A stretch of 64,000 nt of DNA from VXNE01 sp963668365. GTDB taxonomy: Bacteria > Pseudomonadota > Gammaproteobacteria > Pseudomonadales > Azotimanducaceae. Under the pieces are notes generated by a model. That model worked only from the letters and a program-made list of their open reading frames with translations. It was not told where the DNA came from and ran no database searches. The position numbers were made by a program, and so were the translations under genes. Positions 8,702-16,808 of this stretch are shown here, piece by piece; position 1 is the stretch's first letter, and each line of letters opens with the position of its first letter. The stretch covers positions 1,116,001 through 1,180,000 of the forward strand of contig OY764266.1 of NCBI GenBank assembly GCA_963668365.1. The letters run 5' to 3'.

Positions 8702-9686
8702 CCTCGCCCCACATCTGTCCGCCTTCCTGCAGGAGTACCTCCCCAACGTCAGGCGGTGCAGCCGCCATACCCTGCAAAGCTACACCGAGTGCTTCCGGCT
8801 CCTCGTGCCCTATGCGGCCGAGCAGGTCAAGACCCGCCCCTGCGAACTGAAGATCGAGCACTTCACGGGGGCACTGCTGGCGGCGTTCCTCAACTCCCTG
8901 GAGAAAGATCGGAACAACAGCGTGAGCACGCGCAATGTCCGGCTGGCCACGATCAAGTCGTTCTTCCGCTATCTGGAACCTCGTGCGCCGAGCTGCCTGA
9001 ATCTCGCGTTGCAGGTACGCGCCCTGCCGCAGAAAGCGGTCGACAAGCCACTGATCGACTGGCTCGATCGCACCGAAATGCAGGCGGTCCTGGACGCGCC
9101 GGATCCCACAACGGTTGCGGGTCTGCGAGACCGGGCAATGCTGCATCTCTGCTACGCCGCCGGCTTGCGCGTGTCCGAGTTGACGACGTTGACCATGGAC
9201 AGCTTGTCCGGTCCCCAGCTCGAATCGATACGCGTCCTCGGCAAGGGGCGCCGCGAACGCGAACTGCCACTGTGGAAGGAAACGAGGACGGTGCTTCAAA
9301 GGTGGCTTGACGTGAGGCCATCGACCTCCAACGAGTACCTGTTCCTCAATGCGCGAGGACGGGCCATGAGCACGGACGGCTTCGCGTACCTGCTCGACAA
9401 GCATGTCGCCACGGCGACCAGGACGGTTGCGTCCATCAACGGCAAGCGGGTAACGCCGCATGTGCTTCGTCACTCCGCAGCGATGGCGATCCTGCATGCC
9501 ACGGGCGACATCCGGAAAGTGTCCCTGTGGCTCGGCCACGCGGACATCAGGACCACCGAGATATACGTCCGCGCAAGCCCGGCCGAAAAGCTGGGCATCC
9601 TGGAAACCAACACGCCGCCGTCCATCAGACCCGGGTCGTTCCCCGGTGTCAGGGACAGCTTGATGGCGCTGCTCGGCGGCAAGTGA
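8694..9686 (+). CDS. ritC: RIT tyrosine recombinase C (XerC/D-like)
   Basis: A 330-residue tyrosine recombinase, third of the trio and the most XerC/D-like. A phage-integrase-type SAM-like N-terminal domain covers roughly residues 5-95 (SRHTLQSYTECFR). The catalytic set is R159 (AAGLRVSELTTL), Lys in LGKGRRERELPL, H256-x-x-R259 (VTPHVLRHS), H282 (LWLGHADIRTT) and Y291 (EIYVRA), all intact. GCGGAGGA lies 3 bp before ATG 8694; longer in-frame upstream readings run through ritB and are rejected. The right terminal repeats begin 10 bp after the stop. Confidence 0.9.
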   Translation: MTDLAPHLSAFLQEYLPNVRRCSRHTLQSYTECFRLLVPYAAEQVKTRPCELKIEHFTGALLAAFLNSLEKDRNNSVSTRNVRLATIKSFFRYLEPRAPSCLNLALQVRALPQKAVDKPLIDWLDRTEMQAVLDAPDPTTVAGLRDRAMLHLCYAAGLRVSELTTLTMDSLSGPQLESIRVLGKGRRERELPLWKETRTVLQRWLDVRPSTSNEYLFLNARGRAMSTDGFAYLLDKHVATATRTVASINGKRVTPHVLRHSAAMAILHATGDIRKVSLWLGHADIRTTEIYVRASPAEKLGILETNTPPSIRPGSFPGVRDSLMALLGGK

Positions 9687-9695
9687 CTCCAGGTG

Positions 9696-9781
9696 TAATG
9701 CCGAGTGAAAGTGCCGGAGAGGCCCTCGTTCCGAAGCCTCTCGCGCTCCACTCGGCATTACCAACGTGTCGACATTAACGG
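9696..9781 (+). repeat. Right terminal repeat cluster of the recombinase trio
   Basis: Mirror image of the cluster at 6081-6168: TAATGCCGAG (9696-9705), CTCGGCATTA (9751-9760) and CATTAACGG (9773-9781). The sequence between the inverted decamers differs from that on the left, so only the short blocks are conserved. Confidence 0.7.
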
Positions 9782-10329
9782 CGAGAGGCCCAGGTCGAGA
9801 TTGCTCGCGCGATGCACCGTCTCGGGCTTGGCCGCGAACTCGTCAATCACGGCCGCGTCGAGGGCGTCCTGGCGCTTCTGCGCGCGCTCGGCGTCCCGGT
9901 CGTCGCGGCACCGCTGGCAGAGGAAGTCGCCCTTGAGCCGCTTGCGATAGGCGCAGCGTCGGCACCCGCCTTCTGCGGTCAGAGCCTTGCGGCGCCGACG
10001 ACATGACGCCGCTCTTCGATCCAGACAACGCTGGCAGCTCTTGGCCGGCGTCCCGTCCCGCTTGATCGCGACGTTGCCGTTGCATCTCGGCTGCTGACAG
10101 CGGGTTTCGGCGGTCTGCGGGATCGTGGCGGGCCGGACGAATCCCGGCGGCAATGCCCCGCTCCACTGGGCGATGAGGAGTTGAAGGTCCATGGTGTTCT
10201 CCGTGGTGGCGACGCGGAAGTGCGTCGGTCCACGGATGGCGGCGTGCGCGCACAGGCCGGTCACCTCGCGCCTGCGAGGTCGGAGCGTCAGCGGAGAACC
10301 CGGACGGGTTGGCCGGTCGAGCACGCATG
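9751..10329 (-). repeat. Right arm of the large inverted repeat
   Basis: Inverted counterpart of 5536-6111, covering the second Cys-rich gene and ~137 bp upstream of it. Similarity fades beyond about 10329. Confidence 0.75.
9758..10192 (-). CDS. Small Cys-rich, probably zinc-binding protein, right copy
   Basis: A 144-residue paralogue of the gene at 5673-6101, in opposite orientation. It begins MDLQLLIAQWSGALPPGF and keeps the same cysteine spacing: CQQPRC, CQRC, CRRC, CQRC, with the basic block RRRRKALTAEGGCRRCAYRK shared almost exactly. The ATG at 10192 has GGAG upstream; longer in-frame readings run into low-complexity sequence. Both copies are intact, and most differences leave the cysteines unchanged, which suggests selection on the protein. 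Its 3' end runs into the right terminal repeats of the recombinase trio. Confidence 0.7.
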   Translation of the reverse strand: MDLQLLIAQWSGALPPGFVRPATIPQTAETRCQQPRCNGNVAIKRDGTPAKSCQRCLDRRAASCRRRRKALTAEGGCRRCAYRKRLKGDFLCQRCRDDRDAERAQKRQDALDAAVIDEFAAKPETVHRASNLDLGLSPLMSTRW

Positions 10330-10419
10330 CCACCATGGGCGCGACCCGACGCACGGGACGGTCTGTTGGGAATGGCTGGGGCGGGAGGCGCGGGCTACCG
10401 CCGGAACGGGACGGATTCG

Positions 10420-10448
10420 TTGGATGAGGGCCGGGATCGGCGGATAAT
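10420..10448 (+). promoter_or_regulatory. Candidate sigma-70 promoter
   Basis: TTGGAT (10420-10425) and GATAAT (10443-10448) are 17 bp apart and end 20 bp before the ATG at 10469. Confidence 0.45.
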
Positions 10449-10468
10449 GCGTGGGCGGAGGGGGACAA

Positions 10469-10795
10469 ATGGACAAAGACGGGTTCGGCAGGCTGCGCGC
10501 CTACCTGGACGGCGTTTCGGGCTGCTCGACGTGCATGCTGCCGTTCGAGCGGATGCGGGAACTGACCGGGGAGCCTCTGCCTGAGGAGGCGGCCTCGGCG
10601 GCGTGGTGGACCGACTCGGCCGGCTGGGATGTATGGCCGCCGTCGAGCACATTTCGGGCAGCGGGCTGGCACGTCGAGTCGGCACACCCGACCGTGCTGC
10701 TGGTGCGGCTGGCCCGTGATCGACGGAAAGCGGCCGACGCCAGGGTGGCGGGGCGAAAGCGGCCAGGATGGTTGGGTCGTTCGGCGAAGCGGTAG
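10469..10795 (+). CDS. Small DUF7662-like protein
   Basis: A 108-residue protein that follows the pattern of the DUF7662 family: an opening YLDGVSG segment, a helix with PFERMRELTGEPLPEEA, then AAWWTDSAGW and a closing strand FRAAGWHVESAHPTVLLVRL. The WW(S/T)(N/D) and W/F-x-x-AGW motifs are the recognisable parts. Proteins of this type are small, of unknown function, and often seen beside mobile or restriction-related genes. The C-terminal ~25 residues are basic. It has its own candidate promoter and lies just outside the right arm of the RIT inverted repeat. The family call rests on motif recognition alone. Confidence 0.6.
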   Translation: MDKDGFGRLRAYLDGVSGCSTCMLPFERMRELTGEPLPEEAASAAWWTDSAGWDVWPPSSTFRAAGWHVESAHPTVLLVRLARDRRKAADARVAGRKRPGWLGRSAKR

Positions 10796-11011
10796 ACGGG
10801 GCGGCGGGACTTCGCGAGAGCGTGCAGGATGCCGACAACCCGCCTCTCGGTGGGAAGAGGCGCATGATCGCGGTCGCCGGGTCAGGGGCGCGTCGGCACC
10901 GGTCGGCGCGATTCACGAGGGCTCGGCACTTGCCGGCGTAGTCGCCTAAAGCTGCGCTTTGCTAGCGAACGAAGTGGCTGATACGTAGCATGCACATGCG
11001 TGATCTCCCGC

Positions 11012-12133
11012 ATGCAGGACCATCAAGTGGCAGACTCCAACTGGCAACCTCGCGAGACGATGAGACTCATCTACAGACCGTGGGAGACGAACGTCGGTCA
11101 GGACGTATACGTGTGCGTGCAGTATTTCAGAGAGGAATACGCCGAGCAGCAGCAAGTACCTGTGTTCCGTCAGAGTTCGCCGTACGTACTGTATCGCCAA
11201 TTGGGAAACCGAACGGTCGTGCCCGGAAGCGTATGCGAGTCGCTGAGCAACTTGGGGCAACAGCTCGACAGACTCATGGAGTCGCTACGGGTTCAGGTGG
11301 CGCATTTGAAGGAAAGCGCAGGGGAAGAGCGTGAACAAGCCTATCGCGAGTACGACCGCCATCTGACCAACAGTCTGGTTCTGATTTCGTGCCTCGCTCG
11401 AAACCTGTTCCTCACCTTTCCCAGGCTTTCGGAGGAGTTCAGGCTCCAGATGTTCGACTACGAGGAGAACGACGCCGGCGAGATTCGGGTCAAGGATCTG
11501 CTGGATCTTTTCGTACACCATAGGTACATGAATCTGCATAACCAATACATCACTGATTTGGTGTCAGATCGAACGCCCGAACGAACTGTCGCAGCGGCGG
11601 AATTCATGGGGCACAAGTTCAAATTCCTAGAATTCATCGCTCGAATCAGGGAGGCTGCCGAGAGTGTGACGATCAAGGATCTTGCAACGCGGCTCCTCGC
11701 CGGCGTGAAGTCGCTCCACTTCGATACGACGTTCCAGGATGTCGTTTTCCTTGTTCAGAATACACGCTCCTTTTCGGACCTTATTGAGGCTACCATCCCG
11801 ACGCGGGCATACGACTTCATGCGGGACATACTGTTCCCCGTATCGGAGATTCCCGGGGCCGAGATCGGAGCCACAGACGGTGGTGACGTCGAGGAAGTGA
11901 TTGACTTTCGCAATCCCCACGTCGAGATAGGCGAGCGTCTCGACGAGAAAAAGGTCAAGATCAGCGTAAACGGGACGTTCGAGTACAAGAGCGGCGGGCG
12001 TGTGCTGTATCGAAAAACGGAAGAGCGGGTGAGGGAACTCGGACACGAGGACTTCTTTCTGGCAGTGATTCAATCGCTTGGGCAGGAAAGGCTCCTGGAT
12101 CTAACCCGGCGCATCGAACAAATCCGCAAGTGA
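11012..12133 (+). CDS. Hypothetical protein in accessory region
   Basis: A 373-residue protein of unknown function. It is mostly helical and charged, with a segment LGQQLDRLMESLRVQVAHLKESAGEEREQ (shown in part: HLKESAGEEREQ) near residue 90 that could form a coiled coil. There is no signal peptide and no clear membrane segment. Its codon use is less G+C-rich than neighbouring metabolic genes, which suits transfer. GTG 11000 and ATG 11060 are alternative starts; none has a strong ribosome-binding site. The next reading frame overlaps its stop by four bases, but that overlap probably lies upstream of the true start of the next gene. No family was recognised. Confidence 0.6.
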   Translation: MQDHQVADSNWQPRETMRLIYRPWETNVGQDVYVCVQYFREEYAEQQQVPVFRQSSPYVLYRQLGNRTVVPGSVCESLSNLGQQLDRLMESLRVQVAHLKESAGEEREQAYREYDRHLTNSLVLISCLARNLFLTFPRLSEEFRLQMFDYEENDAGEIRVKDLLDLFVHHRYMNLHNQYITDLVSDRTPERTVAAAEFMGHKFKFLEFIARIREAAESVTIKDLATRLLAGVKSLHFDTTFQDVVFLVQNTRSFSDLIEATIPTRAYDFMRDILFPVSEIPGAEIGATDGGDVEEVIDFRNPHVEIGERLDEKKVKISVNGTFEYKSGGRVLYRKTEERVRELGHEDFFLAVIQSLGQERLLDLTRRIEQIRK

Positions 12134-12447
12134 GATGCGCACTTGCGCTCGCCCAATTGCGTGCTGGGAGGGCTCGGAAGGTGTCGGCAGCCTCGTACGA
12201 ATGCAACGGGCGAGGTGCTGTTTCTGCGCTTATCCGAGAGACGAGTAGTCCGCAGCGCGCCCCGACATGGACTGCGGCCCGTGTCAGAGTCCGAGATGGT
12301 GCGGTAGTCCGGGGTTCGGACCGGCCGCGGATCGGTGGCGACGCGGCTCGCATCCGGCGCCCGGGAAGTCGCGTTGCCCCATGGCGTGATCCGTCCCAAA
12401 CTCCGTCACCCCGGCTACCGCCCGCGAGCAATGCGGCCGGCGGGAGG

Positions 12448-13167
12448 TTGATCACGACGAAAACGCTGGCAATCCCGGCAATCGCGCTCGGCTGTCTGGT
12501 GGCCCATGGCGCGGGCATTCAGGCCGAGCATTTGGACGCGGAGTTCGACGACGGGCGCGAGGGGGTCGAGCTCGGCCGGCGGATGGCGGACTGGGCCGGC
12601 ACGATATCAACGACCGCGGATTTGTCGAACAAACAACAACGGAACGACACGCCTGTGGCTTCAGGCGCAGTCTCAGACAATTGGGACAGGGCAGACATCA
12701 AGACAGTGCGGTTGACCCCGGAGGTGTTCCCGAGCCTTTCTGCGGACGTGGTTGCAGACCTGACTCGGCGGCGTTGCGTCATCCCGCAACCCTGGTTGGC
12801 AACCGAGCCGGCAAACGTCGTCCACGGGCGGTTCACGGTTCCCGGCCGGACGGACGCGGCTGTGCTGTGCTCCAAAGAGCGCGTCTCCTCGATCCTCGTG
12901 TACCGTGGGAACTCGACGGACCATGTGGACGAGTTGGCGCCCGTAGCCGACCGCGGCTATCTGCAGGACGTGGGCCGTGGCCGGATCGGGTTCTCGCGTG
13001 AGATCGGGGTTGCCGATGCGGAGCGCGTTCGACATGGGGTGCCTCCCACAGCGGCCCGGAGCCACGAGACGGATGTCGACGGGATCGAGGACTTCTTCCT
13101 CGAAAAGGCCTCGAGCATCTGGTACTGGCACGATGGGAAGTGGCTCCAGCTAGCGGGGTCGGATTGA
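12448..13167 (+). CDS. Putative secreted protein of unknown function
   Basis: About 239 residues. A hydrophobic N-terminal stretch (KTLAIPAIALGCLVAHGAG) ending in GIQA looks like a signal peptide. The mature part contains TRRRCVIPQPW, then NVVHGRFTVPGRTDAAVLCS and SSILVYRGN, a pattern I associate with uncharacterised secreted proteins that share a C-x-IPQ...G-x-F...D-x-AVLCS core. The start is uncertain: TTG 12448 directly follows GGGAGG with almost no spacer, and the frame stays open upstream to 12130. The 314 bp before it (12134-12447) holds no other credible gene. It converges with the integrase, the stops being 2 bp apart. Confidence 0.5.
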   Translation: MITTKTLAIPAIALGCLVAHGAGIQAEHLDAEFDDGREGVELGRRMADWAGTISTTADLSNKQQRNDTPVASGAVSDNWDRADIKTVRLTPEVFPSLSADVVADLTRRRCVIPQPWLATEPANVVHGRFTVPGRTDAAVLCSKERVSSILVYRGNSTDHVDELAPVADRGYLQDVGRGRIGFSREIGVADAERVRHGVPPTAARSHETDVDGIEDFFLEKASSIWYWHDGKWLQLAGSD

Positions 13168-13169
13168 GG

Positions 13170-14369
13170 TCATGCCGTTCCTGCCTGATCACCGGCTTCC
13201 CGGATGGCGATGTAGCCGGCCCAGTCGTCCATGAGGGCGCGCCGTTTCTCGAACAGGTCGCTGCGCCGGTAGGCGGCCTCGACCCGGTCGCTGTTGACGT
13301 GTGCCAGCGCCAGCTCACAGATCTCGCGGGGGTAGTCGGTGCACTCGGCGGCCCAGTCCCGGAAGCTGGAGCGGAAGCCGTGCGGCACCGCGCCGATCTC
13401 CAGGTCGCGCAGCAGCGACGGCATGGTGGACTGGCTGAGCGTCCTCCCGGTCGGCGACGGGAACACCAGCCCGCGCTGATCGGCGAGCTGTCGCGCCTCA
13501 TCGAGGATTTCGAGCGCCCGGGGCGACAGCGGAACGCGGTGCTCCCTGGCCGCCTTCATGCGCGCGGCGGGAATCGTCCAGACCGCCCCGGCGGTGTCGA
13601 TCTCCTCCCATCGGGTTCCGCGAACCTCACCGTTGCGGCAGGCGGTGAGCACGAGGAACTCGAACGCGAGCACGGTGCCACGGTACGCCCGCGAGCGGCG
13701 CACCCGGTCGAGCGCCGCCCCGACCTCGCCGTGCGGCAGCGCGCGCTGGTGCTGTTGCGGGACCGTGTTCTTCGGCAGCGCGGCCGAGATGGCGTCGCCC
13801 GCCGGGTCGTCCTGCCGGAAGCCTTGTGCGACCGCCCACTTCATCACCGCGGCGATGCGCTGGCGGACGCGCTTGGCGGTCACCCGCTTGGTGGACCAGA
13901 TGGGGAGCAGGACCGCCATGACGTCGGCGGTGTCGATCTCGTCGACGGGCTTGTCGGCCAGGCGCGGCATCGCGTAGTCGCGCAGGCTCGCCCGCCACTG
14001 CTGTTCGGACCGGGCGCGGTCCTTCCAGTTCTCCGCGTGAATCGCGATTACCGTCTCAAGCGCTTTCGCGAAGGTCGGAACGGTGGTCGATGTCTGGCGC
14101 GGGTCGCGCCCCTCGTCGATCGCGCGGGCGTTCTCGAGCGCGCGTTCGCGGGCCTTGGCCAGGGTGACGACGGGATAGCGGCCGAGGCCGATGGTGGTGC
14201 GCCTGCCGCCGATGCGCACGCTCTGGCCCCACGACTTGCACAGGCCCTGGCGGGACGAGGGCTGCACGAGCAGGGTCAGGCCGAGACCGCCGCGCCCGTC
14301 GCCGTAACGCCCGGGGACGTTGACGGTTCTGACGAAGGTGGCGGTCAGCATGGTGGATCGTTTCTTCAT
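13170..14369 (-). CDS. P4-type tyrosine integrase
   Basis: A 399-residue integrase of the P4/prophage type: an N-terminal arm-binding (DUF4102-like) domain with TIGLGRYPVVTLAKARE, a SAM-like core-binding domain (residues ~110-200), and a catalytic domain with Arg in TACRNGEVRGTRW, H-x-x-R in VPHGFRSSFRDW, His in LALAHVNSDRVE and Tyr in AAYRRSDL. All catalytic residues are present. Such integrases insert genomic islands, usually at tRNA genes, but no tRNA gene or remnant was seen nearby. The gene faces the passenger genes to its left and may be responsible for part of the 4.2-14.8 kb region. Small inverted repeats lie in the ~90 bp upstream of its start. Confidence 0.88.
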   Translation of the reverse strand: MKKRSTMLTATFVRTVNVPGRYGDGRGGLGLTLLVQPSSRQGLCKSWGQSVRIGGRRTTIGLGRYPVVTLAKARERALENARAIDEGRDPRQTSTTVPTFAKALETVIAIHAENWKDRARSEQQWRASLRDYAMPRLADKPVDEIDTADVMAVLLPIWSTKRVTAKRVRQRIAAVMKWAVAQGFRQDDPAGDAISAALPKNTVPQQHQRALPHGEVGAALDRVRRSRAYRGTVLAFEFLVLTACRNGEVRGTRWEEIDTAGAVWTIPAARMKAAREHRVPLSPRALEILDEARQLADQRGLVFPSPTGRTLSQSTMPSLLRDLEIGAVPHGFRSSFRDWAAECTDYPREICELALAHVNSDRVEAAYRRSDLFEKRRALMDDWAGYIAIREAGDQAGTA

Positions 14370-14712
14370 GTTTCGGTACTCCTGTCACGACGTAATTTTG
14401 CGTCGATGCAGTGTGCCGAAATGAGACGCGGAGCGTCAAAAACTTTACGTTTATCAAACGGTTAAGAAAACCTTGGGACATGTCCTGAAACGTCCAAAAG
14501 CCCTGGGTTCGGTTTCCCCGCGGCCGCACACGCCGTTTCCCTGCCTACTAGCGGCGATCTACTCCCTGAGATTCCAAGGCGGATCACTCAACATCCCGCT
14601 TTCCCTCTCCCGTCCAAGCCGGCCTAAGACCGGATGCTCCATCGTCCATCGTCCGTGCGAGCATCCGGCAAAAGTTCCGAGCGAAAATGTCCAACGCTCC
14701 GTGCGACCAAAT

Positions 14713-14773
14713 CTCGTGTGTCCCAGTCCTAATTGAGTCCTAATAAGCCCCAATACTCGTGTGTCCCAGTCCT
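14713..14773 (+). repeat. 18-bp direct repeat between integrase and metY
   Basis: CTCGTGTGTCCCAGTCCT occurs at 14713-14730 and again at 14756-14773, a 43-bp period. The surrounding 14370-14813 stretch (444 bp) holds no gene; it contains the integrase upstream region. The repeats could be integrase arm sites, part of an attachment site, or operators for metY. Confidence 0.5.
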
Positions 14774-14813
14774 CGGTGATAGAGTGCGCCCGCCAGAGTC
14801 CGTTCCATGTCCA

Positions 14814-16115
14814 ATGCAGAATCCCGATCAGAAACCATTGCGATCTTTCGGATTTCACACCCGCAGCGTGCACGCCGGGGCGAGGCCCGAGCCCAATACG
14901 GGCGCCCGGGCGGTGCCGATTTTCCAGACCACGAGCTACGTGTTCGAAGATCCGGAATCCGCCGCTGCGTACTTCAATCTGCAGGAGTACGGGAATACGT
15001 ATTCGCGCATCATGAATCCGACCGTCGCGGCGTTCGAAGAGCGCGTCGGCAACCTTGAGGGCGGGGTCGGCGCAGTCGGCTTCGCCAGTGGGCTGGCGGC
15101 GCAGTCGGCGACGTTCTTCACACTGCTGAATCCCGGCGATCACGTGGTCGCCTCCGCCGCGCTTTACGGCGGCACGGTGACGCAACTCAAGCACCTGTTC
15201 CGAAAGATGTGTGTCCGGCTCACGTTCGTTGATCCTGATGCGCCGGAGAACTGGAAGGCGGCGCTCACCGACGAGACGAAGCTCCTGTTCGCCGAGACCA
15301 TCGGCAATCCCGGCGGCAACGTGCTCGACATCGAACCCGTCGCCGCCATCGCGCATGGCCACGATATTCCCCTCGTGGTGGACAACACCTTCGCCACTCC
15401 CTACCTCTGCCGGCCCATCGACTGGGGCGCCGATATCGTCGTGCACTCGGCGACGAAATTTCTCGGCGGCCACGGCACCAGCATCGGCGGCGTGGTGGTG
15501 GACTCCGGCGAATTCGACTGGTCGAACGGCAAGTTTCCAGTCATCGCGGATCCTTCGCCGGCCTATCACGGGCTCGCCTTCCACGAAACCTTCGGCGGCT
15601 ACGGCTACCTGATGAAACTGCGTGCTGAAACCCTACGGGACCTGGGCAGCGCCATGAGCCCGTTCAACGCGTTCCTGTTTATGCTGGGGATTGAAACGCT
15701 ACCGCTCAGAATGGAGCGACACGTCGCCAACGCCGTCACCTTGGCCGAATGGCTGCGGGGACGCAGCGAAGTGACCGCCGTCCGTTATCCGGGCCTCGAC
15801 GACAGTCCGTACCGGGATCTGACGGCAAAATACCTGCCCCAAGGGGCCGGCGCCGTGTTCTGCTTCGACCTCGCCGCCGGGCGGGAAGCCGGGCAGGAGT
15901 TCATTCGGGGGGTAGAACTCTTCTCGCATCTCGCCAACGTGGGCGACGCCAAGAGCCTCATCATCCACCCGGCCAGCACGACCCACCGGCAGTTGGACGA
16001 GGAGGAGCTGGCGGCGGCGGGAATCGGGCCTGGGACGATCCGGCTCTCGGTCGGTATCGAGGACGTGGACGATCTCATCTGGGACCTGGAGGCCGCTTTT
16101 GACCGTATCGCCTGA
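14814..16115 (+). CDS. metY: O-acetylhomoserine sulfhydrylase
   Basis: A 433-residue PLP enzyme of the Cys/Met metabolism family, the length of O-acetylhomoserine aminocarboxypropyltransferases. They make homocysteine from O-acetylhomoserine and sulfide. The PLP lysine is K215 in HSATKFLGGHGTSIGG. Other landmarks are IFQTTSYVFEDPE, the substrate loop YGNTYSRIMNPT and the C-terminal IRLSVGIEDVDDLI. ATG 14814 gives the usual N-terminus; an upstream in-frame ATG at 14733 lies in the repeat region and is less likely. The next gene starts inside its 3' end, so the two are probably co-transcribed. Confidence 0.9.
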   Translation: MQNPDQKPLRSFGFHTRSVHAGARPEPNTGARAVPIFQTTSYVFEDPESAAAYFNLQEYGNTYSRIMNPTVAAFEERVGNLEGGVGAVGFASGLAAQSATFFTLLNPGDHVVASAALYGGTVTQLKHLFRKMCVRLTFVDPDAPENWKAALTDETKLLFAETIGNPGGNVLDIEPVAAIAHGHDIPLVVDNTFATPYLCRPIDWGADIVVHSATKFLGGHGTSIGGVVVDSGEFDWSNGKFPVIADPSPAYHGLAFHETFGGYGYLMKLRAETLRDLGSAMSPFNAFLFMLGIETLPLRMERHVANAVTLAEWLRGRSEVTAVRYPGLDDSPYRDLTAKYLPQGAGAVFCFDLAAGREAGQEFIRGVELFSHLANVGDAKSLIIHPASTTHRQLDEEELAAAGIGPGTIRLSVGIEDVDDLIWDLEAAFDRIA

Positions 16116-16584
16116 ATACCAAGACCCCGAGACGATCCAGCGGATCCTGCACCAGGCACGGACCGTCGCCATCGTCGGCCTCTCGCCGAACGAGTTGCGC
16201 GCGAGCAATTTCGTCGGCTTCTACGCCGACCGGCACGGCTATGAAGTGATTCCCGTCAACCCCCGCGCGAACGATATCATGGGCTTCAAGTCCTACCCTT
16301 CGCTGACGGATATCCCAGGCACCGTGGACGTCGTCGACGTCTTCCGCGACCCCGCGGCCGCCGTGGAGATCGCCCGGCAGGCCGTCGCCATCAACGCCCG
16401 GGCCCTGTGGCTCCAGTTCGGGGTCATCAGCGACGAAGCCGCCGAAATAGCCAGAGCCGGGGGCCTCGACGTCGTCATGGACCGCTGCTTCAAGATAGAA
16501 CATGCCCGTTACGTCGGCCGCATGCACTGGCTCGGCTTCAACACCCGGGTCATCACGGGACGCCGGCCGGGGCATCTGCTCTAG
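16099..16584 (+). CDS. CoA-binding (YccU-like) protein
   Basis: A 161-residue protein consisting of one Rossmann-type CoA-binding domain. Visible signatures are TVAIVGLSPNELRASNFVG near the N-terminus, VIPVNPRA, VDVVDVFRDPAAAVE and ALWLQFGVISDEAAE. It resembles stand-alone YccU/YneT proteins, whose role is unclear. The TTG start at 16099 overlaps the end of metY by 17 bp and has GGAGG 7 bp upstream, so translation is probably coupled to metY. It is followed by an IS630 remnant. Confidence 0.85.
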   Translation: MTVSPEYQDPETIQRILHQARTVAIVGLSPNELRASNFVGFYADRHGYEVIPVNPRANDIMGFKSYPSLTDIPGTVDVVDVFRDPAAAVEIARQAVAINARALWLQFGVISDEAAEIARAGGLDVVMDRCFKIEHARYVGRMHWLGFNTRVITGRRPGHLL

Positions 16585-16674
16585 TGTTCCGTCACAAATA
16601 AAAGTTCCACCTAGCCGCTTGTGTGGGGCAGGATGCCATGGAAGGACGCCGCTGGGGGACCTGCGGAGATTCCC

Positions 16675-16808
16675 ATGGGCAAGAAATACATCGTTCGGCT
16701 TTCGGAAAGCGGGCGGAAGAACTGCGCCGAGACGGCGCGGAGATTGAGCGGCGGCAGCGAGAAGGTGCGTCGGGCGCAGATTCCGCCGAAGGCGGACGCC
16801 GACGGATT
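16675..16808 (+). pseudogene. N-terminal fragment of an IS630-family transposase
   Basis: The first 44 codons read MGKKYIVRLSESGRK and then KVRRAQIPPKADADG, the characteristic N-terminus of IS630-type transposases. After DADG the similarity stops abruptly at the last bases of rsmI, and the remaining ~300 residues of the transposase are absent. The ~90 bp upstream (16585-16674) probably hold the left end of the element. It is therefore a truncated relic whose right part was removed, leaving the junction at the rsmI stop codon. Confidence 0.75.

Larger units (their letters stand above)
5536..10329 (+). mobile_element. RIT (recombinase in trio) element inside a large inverted repeat
   Basis: Three consecutive, translationally coupled tyrosine recombinases (6225-9686) are flanked by short terminal repeats (6081-6168 and 9696-9781). 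These lie inside imperfect inverted repeats of about 0.58 kb (5536-6111 and 9751-10329). Three overlapping tyrosine recombinase genes in one direction define the known RIT class. Here each arm of the large repeat holds a full copy of a small Cys-rich gene, both pointing inward. I cannot tell whether the mobile unit is only the part between the short repeats or the whole 4.8 kb. No target duplication was identified. Confidence 0.8.
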
